From: CAZSWR01 sp964610885
Lineage (GTDB): Bacteria > Bacteroidota > Ignavibacteria > Kapaibacteriales > UBA2268
Assembly: GCA_964610885.1 (NCBI GenBank)
Contig: CAZSWR010000073.1
Span: 1-19,381, forward strand
Direction of reading: 5' to 3'
DNA: 19,381 bases
Shown here: positions 1-6,106 of the stretch, piece by piece
Position numbering within the stretch: position 1 is the first letter of the stretch
How the letters are laid out: each line of letters begins with the position of its first letter
Notes under the pieces: model-generated
Database searches by the model: none
What the model saw: the letters and a program-made list of their open reading frames with translations, nothing else
What the model was told of the DNA's origin: nothing
Translations under genes and position numbers: made by a program

Positions 1-1
1 C

Positions 2-52
2 CGCGCCCAAGGCAACATAGTCGAGAGCGTAACGGTTTATGCGGAAAAATAG
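2..52 (+). CDS. 3' end of a truncated gene (C-terminal 16 residues)
   Basis: One frame is open from base 2 to a TAG at 50-52 and would encode RAQGNIVESVTVYAEK as the end of a protein that starts outside the window. The codons are GC-richer than the AT-rich DNA that follows, and a palindrome begins six bases after the stop, as it does after other genes here. This suggests a genuine gene end, but 16 residues are too few to name a family. The open frame could also be chance. Confidence 0.4.
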   Translation, partial: RAQGNIVESVTVYAEK

Positions 53-57
53 AGAAT

Positions 58-85
58 GTAGGGGTTCAAAATTTTGAACCCCTAC
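58..85. repeat. 28-bp perfect palindrome (GTAGGGGTTC family, copy 1)
   Basis: The left arm GTAGGGGTTCAAAA (58-71) is the exact reverse complement of the right arm TTTTGAACCCCTAC (72-85), with no loop. Degraded or rearranged copies lie at 956-995 and 1047-1070, and a half copy at 1005-1016. The position just after a stop codon is compatible with an intergenic palindrome or transcription end, but there is no T-run for a standard intrinsic terminator. Confidence 0.9.
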
Positions 86-95
86 TTTGGCGCTA

Positions 96-111
96 CGCAA
101 CAGAAAATTCG
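96..111 (+). repeat. 16-nt direct repeat, copy 1
   Basis: CGCAACAGAAAATTCG occurs here and again, identically and in the same orientation, at 915-930. The two copies sit just inside the palindromes at 58-85 and 956-995, so together they bracket the AT-rich island. In the second copy the sequence lies inside a broken reading frame on the minus strand. Copy 1 may therefore be another scrap of that gene, or part of a larger mobile repeat. Confidence 0.7.
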
Positions 112-150
112 CCACACACGGAATACTGAAAAGGCGTTATTAATAAGGCT

Positions 151-738
151 TCAGCTCAAATAATTTCTAATTAATCTCTCTTTGAATTTCCTGCTAATAT
201 TGGGATTCAAAAGTAAATTCAATATATAACTCTTTACTTTTTTATTATTCTTATTTGAGTTAATGACACTAAAATTGTTCGCACCATCGAAAACAACATG
301 GAATACCATTTCGCTAATAAGTCCTTCGTTTAATAATTGTTCTGAGATTTCACACAGAACTATATATTGATCAACCTGAAGCTTTTGCATTGTACACATT
401 GCGTGATAATAATCAAAAACAGCTAACGACATTGATCCTGTTGAATCAGGTGGTTTATCTCGATTATTTGAATTCTTATACACATTGAAGCACTGCAAAA
501 AACTCACCACATCATTAAAATAACACTCTGGATGATTGAATATTTCGACAAATTCTGGATGAGTTGGTAGTGTTTTGCAAGTATATATATCTTCTCTGAA
601 TAGTAGCAAAGTACTATCGAAATTATACTTATTCTTCTTTTGATATATCTCAGAACATTGCTCGCCTTGGTTGAAAAAGAATAAACAAAAAAGAATAATA
701 ACAACCAATAGGCTTGAAAATATTAATACTCTTTTCAT
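151..738 (-). CDS. Hypothetical membrane-anchored or secreted protein, 195 aa
   Basis: I do not recognise the family. Residues 1-3 are MKR, and about 4-22 form a very hydrophobic segment (LIFSSLLVVIILFCLFFF), so the protein is probably a signal-anchored or exported protein. The remainder is soluble, asparagine- and lysine-rich, with several cysteines (about 28, 54, 73, 83, 115, 129); C28 is not in a convincing lipobox. The ATG at 736-738 is supported by GAGGT at 744-748, five bases upstream. That ribosome binding site overlaps the stop of the broken frame upstream (742-744), so the two were probably one operon. Base composition is much more AT-rich than the 1205-4131 operon, and palindromes flank the island, suggesting acquired DNA. 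Confidence 0.65.
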   Translation of the reverse strand: MKRVLIFSSLLVVIILFCLFFFNQGEQCSEIYQKKNKYNFDSTLLLFREDIYTCKTLPTHPEFVEIFNHPECYFNDVVSFLQCFNVYKNSNNRDKPPDSTGSMSLAVFDYYHAMCTMQKLQVDQYIVLCEISEQLLNEGLISEMVFHVVFDGANNFSVINSNKNNKKVKSYILNLLLNPNISRKFKERLIRNYLS

Positions 739-741
739 TAA

Positions 742-955
742 TTACCTCGAAAATAAAGAATAGCCATAGTAGTATTTCTCGGAGTATGGTAGCGCCCAGG
801 GTATATAATCAAAGGCGGTGCGCCGATTTATTATTTCAGCATTCTTCTTATTCCAAACAAACTTGCTGATATGCCCTGATGGTCCAATATAAAATACGAT
901 TTTTTCCCGTCCGGCGCAACAGAAAATTCGATACAATCGGTGCGAAATATTTTAG
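742..955 (-). pseudogene. C-terminal remnant of a gene, apparently frameshifted
   Basis: The minus-strand frame ending at TAA 742-744 encodes about 64 residues (...KIVFYIGPSGHISKFVW...YYYGYSLFSR) but has no ATG, and an in-frame stop lies about 15 bases ahead of the only TTG. Upstream of the six-base T/A run at 900-905, a different frame reads IEFSVAPDGKK. One extra A in the run would join the frames into FSVAPDGKKIVFYIGPSG, which resembles a beta-propeller blade strand (xSPDGKxIVF type). The remnant ends where the palindrome at 956 begins. I read this as the 3' end of a broken gene that once preceded the 195-aa gene. The propeller assignment is an inference from one short motif. Confidence 0.45.
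915..930 (+). repeat. 16-nt direct repeat, copy 2
   Basis: Identical to 96-111 and in the same orientation, 819 bases away. Here it lies within the frameshifted remnant and encodes part of either IFCCA or EFSVA on the minus strand, depending on frame. Confidence 0.7.
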
Positions 956-995
956 GTAGGGGTTCAAAATGGGGTTCAAAATTTTAAACCCCTAC
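956..995. repeat. Partly duplicated GTAGGGGTTC palindrome (copy 2)
   Basis: A first half-arm GTAGGGGTTCAAAAT (956-970) is followed at once by a second arm and its complement, GGGGTTCAAAA / TTTTAAACCCC (971-992), then TAC. One base of the right arm differs from copy 1 (TTTTAAAC for TTTTGAAC). This looks like a palindrome that has suffered an internal tandem duplication. Confidence 0.8.
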
Positions 996-1046
996 AACAA
1001 CATATTGAACCCGTACAAGAGAGAAATATATCATCATGCGATAATT

Positions 1047-1070
1047 GGGTTCAAAATTTTGAACCCCTAC
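1047..1070. repeat. GTAGGGGTTC palindrome, copy 3 (left arm truncated)
   Basis: GGGTTCAAAA / TTTTGAACCC is a perfect 20-bp palindrome at 1047-1066 followed by CTAC, as in copy 1. The matching GTAG on the left is missing. This is the third copy within about 1 kb. Confidence 0.85.
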
Positions 1071-1082
1071 TTCATAACACAA

Positions 1083-1113
1083 TTTGAAAATTGCTTGATT
1101 TGTCTTAAATTAT
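1083..1113 (+). promoter_or_regulatory. Weak candidate promoter for the 1205-4131 operon
   Basis: TTTG at 1083-1086 is followed after 19 bases by TAAATTAT at 1106-1113, which matches six of eight positions of the Bacteroidota -7 pattern TAnnTTTG if the two free positions are counted. The spacing is right but the -7 box is poor. It would give a leader of roughly 85 bases. Confidence 0.3.
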
Positions 1114-1204
1114 AGGATTGAAAAAATGCAAAGGCGCAATTCCTGTCGAATAGCATGTCGCCAAACTCCACCAAGCGCAGTGCTTGTAAAACAAAGCAAA
1201 TATT

Positions 1205-2209
1205 ATGATAAAAAAATATACTAAGCAAATCCTGATTCTCATAGCATTCGTTGCGATTGGCGGCGGCGCTTTCGTGGCCACCGAAGCCATCGAAGCGGCC
1301 GCACCGGAAAGGGCCAACAAAGTTCGCTTCCTGCCGCATTGGCTGCCCCAAGCGCAATTCGCCGGATACTACATGGCGCAGAAGCAAGGAATTTACGCCA
1401 AGCACGGAATCGACATCGAAATCCTGACGGGCAAGGCTCGCACTCTGTCTTTGGACGACTTGCGGCTGGGCAGTGCGGACTTTTCGACCAGCTTCCTTTC
1501 GAGCGCAATCAAAAGCTACGACGCAGGGAATCCGATCGTGAATATTTGCCAGCTCTCGGGCAAGTCTGCACTACTGTTCGTGGCAAAGAAATCTTCCGGC
1601 ATCCAATCGATCGCCGACCTGAACGGAAAACGGATCGGGATCTGGAAATCCGGGTTCCAAGAGGTGCCCTTGGCCTTCCTCCAAAGCAAGCACATCAAAG
1701 CGGAAATTGTCCCGATCAAATCGACCGTCAACCTGTTCCTACAGGGCGGGGTGGACGTGCTCACCGTTATGACATACAACGAATACCACCAACTGATAAA
1801 CTCCGGGCTGAACGAAGACGAGATGACGGTCTTCGCGCTCAGCGACAATGATTTCAACGTGCCCGAGGATGGCATCTATTGCTCCAGAGAGCTTTGGGAC
1901 TCCAATCCCGATTTGTGCCAAAGGTTCGTCCGGGCCACCATCGAAGGTTGGAAATACGCTTTCGACCACGAGGAAGAAGCGCTCGACGAAGTGCTGGCCC
2001 GCATGTATGCCGAAAAAATTCCGGCGAACCGCGCGCACCAACGCTGGCAACTGCGGGCGATGAAGGATTTGTACTCGCTCGGCGGCGAACTGCTCTCCGG
2101 CAAGCTCCGCAAAGAGGATTTCAAACTTACGGTGGATATTTTGCTCCAATCCGGTGCGATCAAAGAGACTCCGTCGTTTAGGGACTTTTTCAAAGGAGAA
2201 TCGAAATGA
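1205..2209 (+). CDS. NMT1/THI5-like (SsuA-type) periplasmic substrate-binding protein
   Basis: The 334-aa product begins with a positively charged and hydrophobic export signal (residues 1 to about 25, MIKKYTKQ-ILILIAFVAIG). From residue 39 it shows the family pattern KVRFLPHWLPQAQFAGYY, then QGIYAKHGIDIEI, the IADLNGKRIG strand near 140, and length typical of type-II periplasmic binding proteins for pyrimidine/thiamine precursors, sulfonates or nitrate. The ligand cannot be read from sequence. No ABC permease or ATPase gene is adjacent. Instead the stop overlaps the start of a membrane phosphatase (ATGA, 2206-2209), so the two are translationally coupled. This suggests the protein delivers a ligand to a receptor rather than to a transporter. 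The ATG at 1205 lacks a strong ribosome binding site, but the signal peptide starts cleanly there. Confidence 0.85.
   Translation: MIKKYTKQILILIAFVAIGGGAFVATEAIEAAAPERANKVRFLPHWLPQAQFAGYYMAQKQGIYAKHGIDIEILTGKARTLSLDDLRLGSADFSTSFLSSAIKSYDAGNPIVNICQLSGKSALLFVAKKSSGIQSIADLNGKRIGIWKSGFQEVPLAFLQSKHIKAEIVPIKSTVNLFLQGGVDVLTVMTYNEYHQLINSGLNEDEMTVFALSDNDFNVPEDGIYCSRELWDSNPDLCQRFVRATIEGWKYAFDHEEEALDEVLARMYAEKIPANRAHQRWQLRAMKDLYSLGGELLSGKLRKEDFKLTVDILLQSGAIKETPSFRDFFKGESK
2192..2198 (+). promoter_or_regulatory. Strong ribosome binding site for the phosphatase gene
   Basis: AAAGGAG lies inside the end of the upstream gene, seven bases before the ATG at 2206. It supports that start and independent loading of ribosomes in addition to coupling through the ATGA overlap. 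Confidence 0.7.
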
Positions 2210-4131
2210 TTAAACGCTACGGATTGATCTACAAACTTGCTGCCTACATTCTGAGTTCTGTAATAGCGATATTTGCCATTGTTTTTGTGTACAACTATTT
2301 CGTTTCGCGCAATCTCTTGCTCAAAAACGTGGAAGAGAACACCAAGAACATAACAACCTCGGCAATCAACAAGAGCGAAGGCTTCTTCAGGACAATCGAA
2401 AAACTTGCCGACAACCTGCGGCTGGTCCGCGAGGCCACGAACCCGACCGACGAGGAATACGCCGCATTTATGAAAGCCCTCGTGGCCGCCAGCGACGAAG
2501 TTTTCGGTTCCTGTATCGCCTACGAGCCATACAAGCACGATCCGAAGCACGAGCTATATGCCCCATATTTCTACGAAAGCGGCCCGGACATACTCTACGC
2601 CAACCTTGCCGAAAATGAATACAACTACCCCGAATGGGACTGGTACCAAATCCCCAAAATCCTCGGCAAGCCATGCTGGAGCGAACCATACAACGACGAA
2701 GGCGGCGGCAACGTGCTGATGACAACCTACTCGATACCGTACCACAAGACGACCGATTCGCTCTCCGGACTGGAAGGGATCTTGACGGTAGACGTTTCGA
2801 TTGCTTGGCTGCAAGACATAGTCTCGAAGATCAAGATATTCGAAACGGGCTATGCCTTCCTGATTTCGAAGACCGGCACGATAATCACGCATCCGAATAG
2901 CGAATACATAATGAACGAAAGCATTTTTTCGCTCGCCGAAGAAAGCCACGACGCCAATCTGCGCGAAATCGGCCGGAGGATGACTTCCGGCGAATCCGGT
3001 TTCGAAAAGCTTAATTCTGTCCTCTACAAGGGCAACAGCTGGATTTATTATTCGAGCCTGACGAACAACGGCTGGTCGATCGGCTTCATTTTCCCGGAAT
3101 CCGAACTCTATGCGGACCTCTACGCGCTCAACACGCGGCTGCTGATCATGGCCGGAATTGGCTTCATTTGCCTCTTCTCGCTCATTCTTTTTATATCAAA
3201 GAAAATTACGACCCCCATTTCTCGGCTCGCTCGCGCAGCCCACGACATCGGCCAGGGCAACTTCGAGGGCGAATTGCCACGCTCCGCCACCGAGAAGGAC
3301 GAAATCGACACACTGAAGAATTCTTTCCTGTCGATGCAGCAGGAGCTGAAAGACTACATCGTGAACCTACAGATTACTACGAAAGAAAAGGAAAAAATTG
3401 AACGCGACCTGCACATCGCCAACCAAATCCAACTAAGCATTTTGCCTGTGCTCGGGCCTGACATTATGGGCAGGAAGGACTTGGACATTTACGGGTTCAT
3501 GGAGCCGGCGCGCGAGGTGGGCGGAGACCTTTACGATTTCATTTTGAACGATGGCAAACTGTACTTCGCGATTGGCGACGTCTCGGGCAAAGGCGTACCG
3601 GCAGCGCTGTACATGGCGATCACGACCACTTTGTTCCGCTCGAAGGCCCACGAAGGCGCCCTTAGGGCCGACGAAATCGTTGGCGCCATGAACCAATTCC
3701 TCTGCGAGCAGAACGATCAATGTATGTTCGTTACTTTCTTCGCCGGCGTCATCGATATGCAGACAGGCGAGTTGAATTACTACAATGCCGGGCATAACTA
3801 TCCATATATACTCCGCTCTTCGGGCCGTGTGGAAACACTTGCGAAAACCCACACGCCGCCATTGGGCATCGACTGCTGCCAAAAGGCCGCCTCCGAGACA
3901 GTGAAACTCGGCAAGGGAGACCTGCTGCTGCTGTACACGGACGGAATAAACGAAGCGTTCAATTCCTCTGGTGAACAATTTACCGACGCGGCGATCGTGA
4001 AGACGCTGGAGCAATCGTCCGGCCGAACAGGCAAGGAAACCGTCGAACAACTGATCGCGAACGTGAAGTCATTCGTGGGCGACGCCGAGCAATCCGACGA
4101 TATGACCGTGCTGGCAATCAGATTGCCGTAA
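2206..4131 (+). CDS. Membrane receptor phosphatase: dCache-HAMP-SpoIIE/PP2C (RsbU-like)
   Basis: The 641-aa protein has a membrane helix at about 9-31, a periplasmic double-Cache sensor at 33-305 (typical WDWYQIP near 145, the WSEPY segment near 158, and NNGWSIGFI near 287), a second helix at 311-331, HAMP at about 332-384, a coiled coil to about 410, and a SpoIIE-type PP2C domain to the C-terminus. The metal-binding acidic motifs are intact: GGDLYD (D441), GDVSGKG (D458), TDG (D579) and DDMT (D631/D632), so it should be active. The known role of the family is removal of phosphate from serine/threonine on anti-sigma antagonist (STAS) proteins in partner-switching; no such partner is encoded here. 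The overlapping binding-protein gene suggests ligand-loaded binding protein docks on the Cache domain. Confidence 0.92.
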   Translation: MIKRYGLIYKLAAYILSSVIAIFAIVFVYNYFVSRNLLLKNVEENTKNITTSAINKSEGFFRTIEKLADNLRLVREATNPTDEEYAAFMKALVAASDEVFGSCIAYEPYKHDPKHELYAPYFYESGPDILYANLAENEYNYPEWDWYQIPKILGKPCWSEPYNDEGGGNVLMTTYSIPYHKTTDSLSGLEGILTVDVSIAWLQDIVSKIKIFETGYAFLISKTGTIITHPNSEYIMNESIFSLAEESHDANLREIGRRMTSGESGFEKLNSVLYKGNSWIYYSSLTNNGWSIGFIFPESELYADLYALNTRLLIMAGIGFICLFSLILFISKKITTPISRLARAAHDIGQGNFEGELPRSATEKDEIDTLKNSFLSMQQELKDYIVNLQITTKEKEKIERDLHIANQIQLSILPVLGPDIMGRKDLDIYGFMEPAREVGGDLYDFILNDGKLYFAIGDVSGKGVPAALYMAITTTLFRSKAHEGALRADEIVGAMNQFLCEQNDQCMFVTFFAGVIDMQTGELNYYNAGHNYPYILRSSGRVETLAKTHTPPLGIDCCQKAASETVKLGKGDLLLLYTDGINEAFNSSGEQFTDAAIVKTLEQSSGRTGKETVEQLIANVKSFVGDAEQSDDMTVLAIRLP

Positions 4132-4194
4132 GCGAGAGTTAGTTATTGAATTTATCTGGTACTATTAATTGTTGTATGAGTAATTTTAAGTCTA

Positions 4195-4225
4195 GTTGTG
4201 GCACACCTCGGAGGTGTGCCACAAC
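4195..4225. repeat. 31-nt perfect inverted repeat between convergent genes
   Basis: GTTGTGGCACACCTC and GAGGTGTGCCACAAC flank a single G. It lies between the convergent phosphatase and PorT-like genes, so it could fold at both transcript ends, but no T-run follows on either strand. Partial copies of the same sequence occur at 5966-5980 and 14749-14765, so it is a repeat family member rather than a one-off terminator. Confidence 0.85.
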
Positions 4226-4248
4226 TCTATCCATATATAATTCAGAAA

Positions 4249-4872
4249 TTAACGGCTGATTTTCACGCCGACAAAGGCAGTGAGAGTGTAAGTCTTGTCC
4301 TTTTCTGTGAATCTGTTTGAATCGTATATAGAATTGAAGTTCAGGTAATAATCTCCGCGCGCACCCAATTGCACCAAGCCTACATCGAATATAAATCCGC
4401 CGCCAAGGATGGCGCCATAGGAAACGACGTTTCTGTCGCTCGCGGATTTGCCATCCTCGGTGGCTTTGACCAGGAAGTCGATCCGAGGGCCTGCGCTAAG
4501 AAATGGCTTGAAGATTGTACCGATCGGCAGGTTTGCCTCCAGACAAGTATTAATTGTTATGTAATCGTAGCGGAGTTTGAATAGTTTGGGTGGCAGTGAA
4601 ATGCCGTTTTCGTCGAAAGATGTAACTATGCCTTCGCCGCCCTTACGGATGTATCCGACGTTGCTGGCCAAGTTTAAGTATTTTTCCGGAAGGAATGGTA
4701 GCCCGTACTGCATGCCCACGAGGAAGGTAGGATTGGAGATCTCTGCGTCGAAACCTGGATACCAAACGTCCAGCGAAGACTGGGCCACACCGCATTGCAT
4801 GGTGATTGATTGAGCTGAAACGAAAATCGGAATGAATAAAACTGATGATAAAACCAAAAAGAATTTCAACAT
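4249..4872 (-). CDS. PorT-like outer-membrane beta-barrel protein
   Basis: From the ATG at 4870-4872 the product is 207 aa, with a signal peptide MLKFFLVLSSVLFIPIFVSA cleaved before Q21. The mature part alternates short amphipathic strands and turns and shows the PorT-family pattern: YLNLASNVGYIRKGGEG, LRYDYITINTCLEANLPIG, FLSAGPRIDFLV, a glycine-rich strand (YGAILGGGFIFDVGLVQLG) and a last strand ending GVKISR. Such proteins sit in the outer membrane of Bacteroidota; the exact function is usually unknown. A longer frame starts at 4971, but it would add a second hydrophobic stretch and lies upstream of the good promoter at 4923-4953, so I prefer 4872. The promoter would give a leader of roughly 45 bases. 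Confidence 0.72.
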   Translation of the reverse strand: MLKFFLVLSSVLFIPIFVSAQSITMQCGVAQSSLDVWYPGFDAEISNPTFLVGMQYGLPFLPEKYLNLASNVGYIRKGGEGIVTSFDENGISLPPKLFKLRYDYITINTCLEANLPIGTIFKPFLSAGPRIDFLVKATEDGKSASDRNVVSYGAILGGGFIFDVGLVQLGARGDYYLNFNSIYDSNRFTEKDKTYTLTAFVGVKISR

Positions 4873-4922
4873 GACTATCTCAAACAAATATTCATAAATA
4901 GTAATTACTGCAAGTAGTACAA

Positions 4923-4953
4923 CAAATATAAAAAGAAAGTTCATCGATTCAAA
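4923..4953 (-). promoter_or_regulatory. Bacteroidota-type promoter for the PorT-like gene
   Basis: On the minus strand TTTG (4950-4953) is separated by 19 bases from TATATTTG (4923-4930), an exact match to the -33 TTTG / -7 TAnnTTTG consensus. Transcription would begin near 4916. This places the upstream ATG at 4971 outside the transcript and supports the start at 4872. Confidence 0.65.
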
Positions 4954-5062
4954 CGTAAATATTCGCGGCATTTGGGAATAGCTTTAATATGGGTTTATTT
5001 CGATTTGGATTGGAAAGTCATTTTTCGTTAACAACCAACCCCAAAGTTTTCTACCGAAATAT

Positions 5063-5094
5063 TTTGGATAATCTTGATATTGTACCTATATTTG
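5063..5094 (+). promoter_or_regulatory. Bacteroidota-type promoter for the lipoprotein gene
   Basis: TTTG (5063-5066), a 20-base spacer and TATATTTG (5087-5094) match the -33/-7 consensus exactly. The start of transcription would be near 5101, leaving an AT-rich leader of about 105 bases before the ATG at 5206. Confidence 0.65.
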
Positions 5095-5195
5095 CTGTAT
5101 GGATTTCAATTATTTAGAATCAATTGAAATGTCGGAGATACATTCAGTAAGGGTAATCTCTAATCAAAATCAAGCAATATTCTTTCATATTCTTT

Positions 5196-5200
5196 GAGGT
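5196..5200 (+). promoter_or_regulatory. Ribosome binding site fixing the lipoprotein start
   Basis: GAGGT lies five bases before the ATG at 5206. A possible TTG start at 5194 would overlap this site, so the ATG is the better choice. Confidence 0.65.
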
Positions 5201-5205
5201 ATAAT

Positions 5206-5712
5206 ATGTCAAAATTAAGACTTTTTGCATTCGCTCTGATCGCTGGCTTGTGCCTTGGCTTATTCTCATGTTCGGACGACAGTACTTCCCCGTCGTCTTC
5301 CGATCCGACGAAACTGACGGCAACGATAAGTGGCGCAGTGAATAAAAACTTCGTGGCAAATTTTATCGATAGCGATGAAAATACGTATAATGGGGTTGAG
5401 AGTGCTGTGTATTCCGGCTCGGTCAATTCAAAGGATTCGATCAGGATCTGTATCAACGACATAAAAGTTGGCCCATTTGCTTATGACCAAACCGGCGGCC
5501 GGGCCACAATCAGCTACTTCAACTATGCCAACAATAAATACGTTCAGTATGATATGGCAGTAGTCAGCGTGTCCATCACGGAAAGGAATGATACATTCAC
5601 GCAAGCAACTTTTAGCGGCAAAACCGCCGGCAATCCGGGCGATGCAGGCTACTTGGAAATCAAGAATGGAGTTTTTGTCTTCCAGAAAGAAAAAATACTT
5701 TTAGGAAAATAG
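5206..5712 (+). CDS. Small secreted lipoprotein, 168 aa, function unknown
   Basis: The signal peptide MSKLRLFAFALIAGLCLGLFS ends in a lipobox LFSC with the lipidated cysteine at residue 22. It is followed by a serine/aspartate/threonine-rich linker (SDDSTSPSSSDPT), as is common for exposed lipoproteins in Bacteroidota. The remaining 130 residues alternate polar and hydrophobic positions (TATISGAVNKNFVANF, RICINDIKVGPFAYD, ATISYFNYANN, GYLEIKNGVFVF), suggesting a small all-beta domain. A DUF6252-like or similar beta-sandwich is possible, but I do not recognise a family with confidence. It has its own promoter and ribosome binding site. The opposite neighbour is an outer-membrane barrel protein, so both are envelope proteins, but nothing shows that they interact. 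Confidence 0.8.
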   Translation: MSKLRLFAFALIAGLCLGLFSCSDDSTSPSSSDPTKLTATISGAVNKNFVANFIDSDENTYNGVESAVYSGSVNSKDSIRICINDIKVGPFAYDQTGGRATISYFNYANNKYVQYDMAVVSVSITERNDTFTQATFSGKTAGNPGDAGYLEIKNGVFVFQKEKILLGK

Positions 5713-5723
5713 TCCAATTGCGG

Positions 5724-5820
5724 ATTATTTAGGTTCTAATATAAGGAAAAATGAATTCCTATTAATCTTTCCTTTTGTCATTGCGCTGCCCTTGTAAAAA
5801 TAAAGTGGCAGCCGCCACCT
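5724..5820. repeat. Dispersed repeat, copy A, with terminator-like hairpin facing left
   Basis: It shares ATTATTTAGG, an AGGAAAAATGA-type stretch, ATCTTTCC and TTGCGCTGCC with 7850-7925 in the same order and orientation; copy A carries about 13 extra bases. At its right end, on the minus strand, GTGGC GGCT GCCAC (5805-5818) is followed by TTTATTTTT, like an intrinsic terminator for leftward transcription coming from pgi. Confidence 0.6.
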
Positions 5821-5859
5821 ACTTTTATATCGCAAGATCAACTCGATTTCTCAGAAGAA

Positions 5860-5892
5860 AGTGGTACTACCATTCCAAATGGTAGTACCACT
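5860..5892. repeat. Perfect inverted repeat, 15-bp arms
   Basis: AGTGGTACTACCATT (5860-5874) and AATGGTAGTACCACT (5878-5892) flank CCA. There is no T-run, so it is better seen as one of the window's palindromes than as a plain terminator. Confidence 0.85.
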
Positions 5893-5920
5893 CTATCTTC
5901 ATACATGTAAGATATTTAAA

Positions 5921-5964
5921 TTCCCCTGCTTGCCAAGGAGGGGTGCCCGTAGGGCGGGGTGGTT
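5921..5964. repeat. GC-rich intergenic repeat (CCCCT...AGGGG plus GCCC-GTA-GGGC)
   Basis: CCCCTGCTTG and CAAGGAGGGG form an imperfect stem, followed by GCCCGTAGGGC and GGGGTGGTT. From memory, similar wording (a CTTGCCAAGGAGGGG-type stem before a GCCCGNAGGGCGGGGTGG tail) recurs in intergenic DNA of several unrelated bacterial genomes. I cannot verify this here. Confidence 0.6.
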
Positions 5965-5995
5965 TCCGAGGTGTGCCACATCTACTTGAAAAGTC

Positions 5996-6016
5996 GGGCG
6001 GGTTTGGAACCCGCCC
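5996..6016. repeat. Inverted repeat with 9-bp arms
   Basis: GGGCGGGTT and AACCCGCCC flank TGG, followed by CCTAC, the same ending as the palindromes near 58-85 and 956-995. It may be a recombined member of that group. Confidence 0.75.
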
Positions 6017-6058
6017 CTACAGAGAATTTGAAATCATTCTCATCATAAAAATCACACG

Positions 6059-6106
6059 AATCACAGTTCAGACAATCATCTATTCTGCTAAATCACGGTT
6101 CAGACA
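6059..6106 (+). repeat. 16-nt direct repeat reaching into the pgi stop codon
   Basis: AATCACAGTTCAGACA (6059-6074) and AATCACGGTTCAGACA (6091-6106) differ by one base, 32 bases apart. The second copy contains the pgi stop (6100-6102) and its last codon, so the current gene end appears to be provided by repeat sequence. Confidence 0.65.

Larger units (their letters stand above)
996..1204. other. Intergenic region upstream of the binding-protein operon
   Basis: Apart from a half-palindrome (TTGAACCCGTAC, 1005-1016), the palindrome at 1047-1070 and the weak promoter candidate at 1083-1113, I see no gene. The last 60 bases before the ATG at 1205 have no clear purine-rich ribosome binding site. 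Confidence 0.5.
4873..5205. other. Divergent intergenic region with two promoters
   Basis: This AT-rich 333-base space separates the PorT-like gene (-) from the lipoprotein gene (+). It contains a Bacteroidota-type promoter facing each way (4923-4953 and 5063-5094). I see no gene or RNA element in it. Confidence 0.6.
5713..6099. other. Repeat-rich intergenic cluster between lipoprotein gene and pgi
   Basis: The 387 bases hold, in order: a dispersed repeat with terminator-like hairpin (5724-5820), a perfect 15-bp-arm inverted repeat (5860-5892), a GC-rich repeat (5921-5964), a partial copy of the 4195 palindrome (5966-5980), a 9-bp-arm inverted repeat (5996-6016) and a 16-nt direct repeat (6059-6106). 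I see no credible gene. A 65-codon frame across it (5943-6140) only reads through these repeats. Confidence 0.75.

Noticed and set aside
4195..4225. Ordinary intrinsic terminator between convergent genes
   Set aside because: The stem is perfect but neither strand has a following T-run, and partial copies occur elsewhere, so it is listed as a repeat; it may still slow RNA polymerase.
4873..4971. Extended N-terminus (33 more residues) for the PorT-like protein
   Set aside because: It would place a second hydrophobic segment before a clean signal peptide, and the promoter at 4923-4953 lies within it.
5860..6106. CRISPR-like array
   Set aside because: The palindromes here have different sequences and irregular spacing, and the only direct repeat has two copies. 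No cas gene is present.
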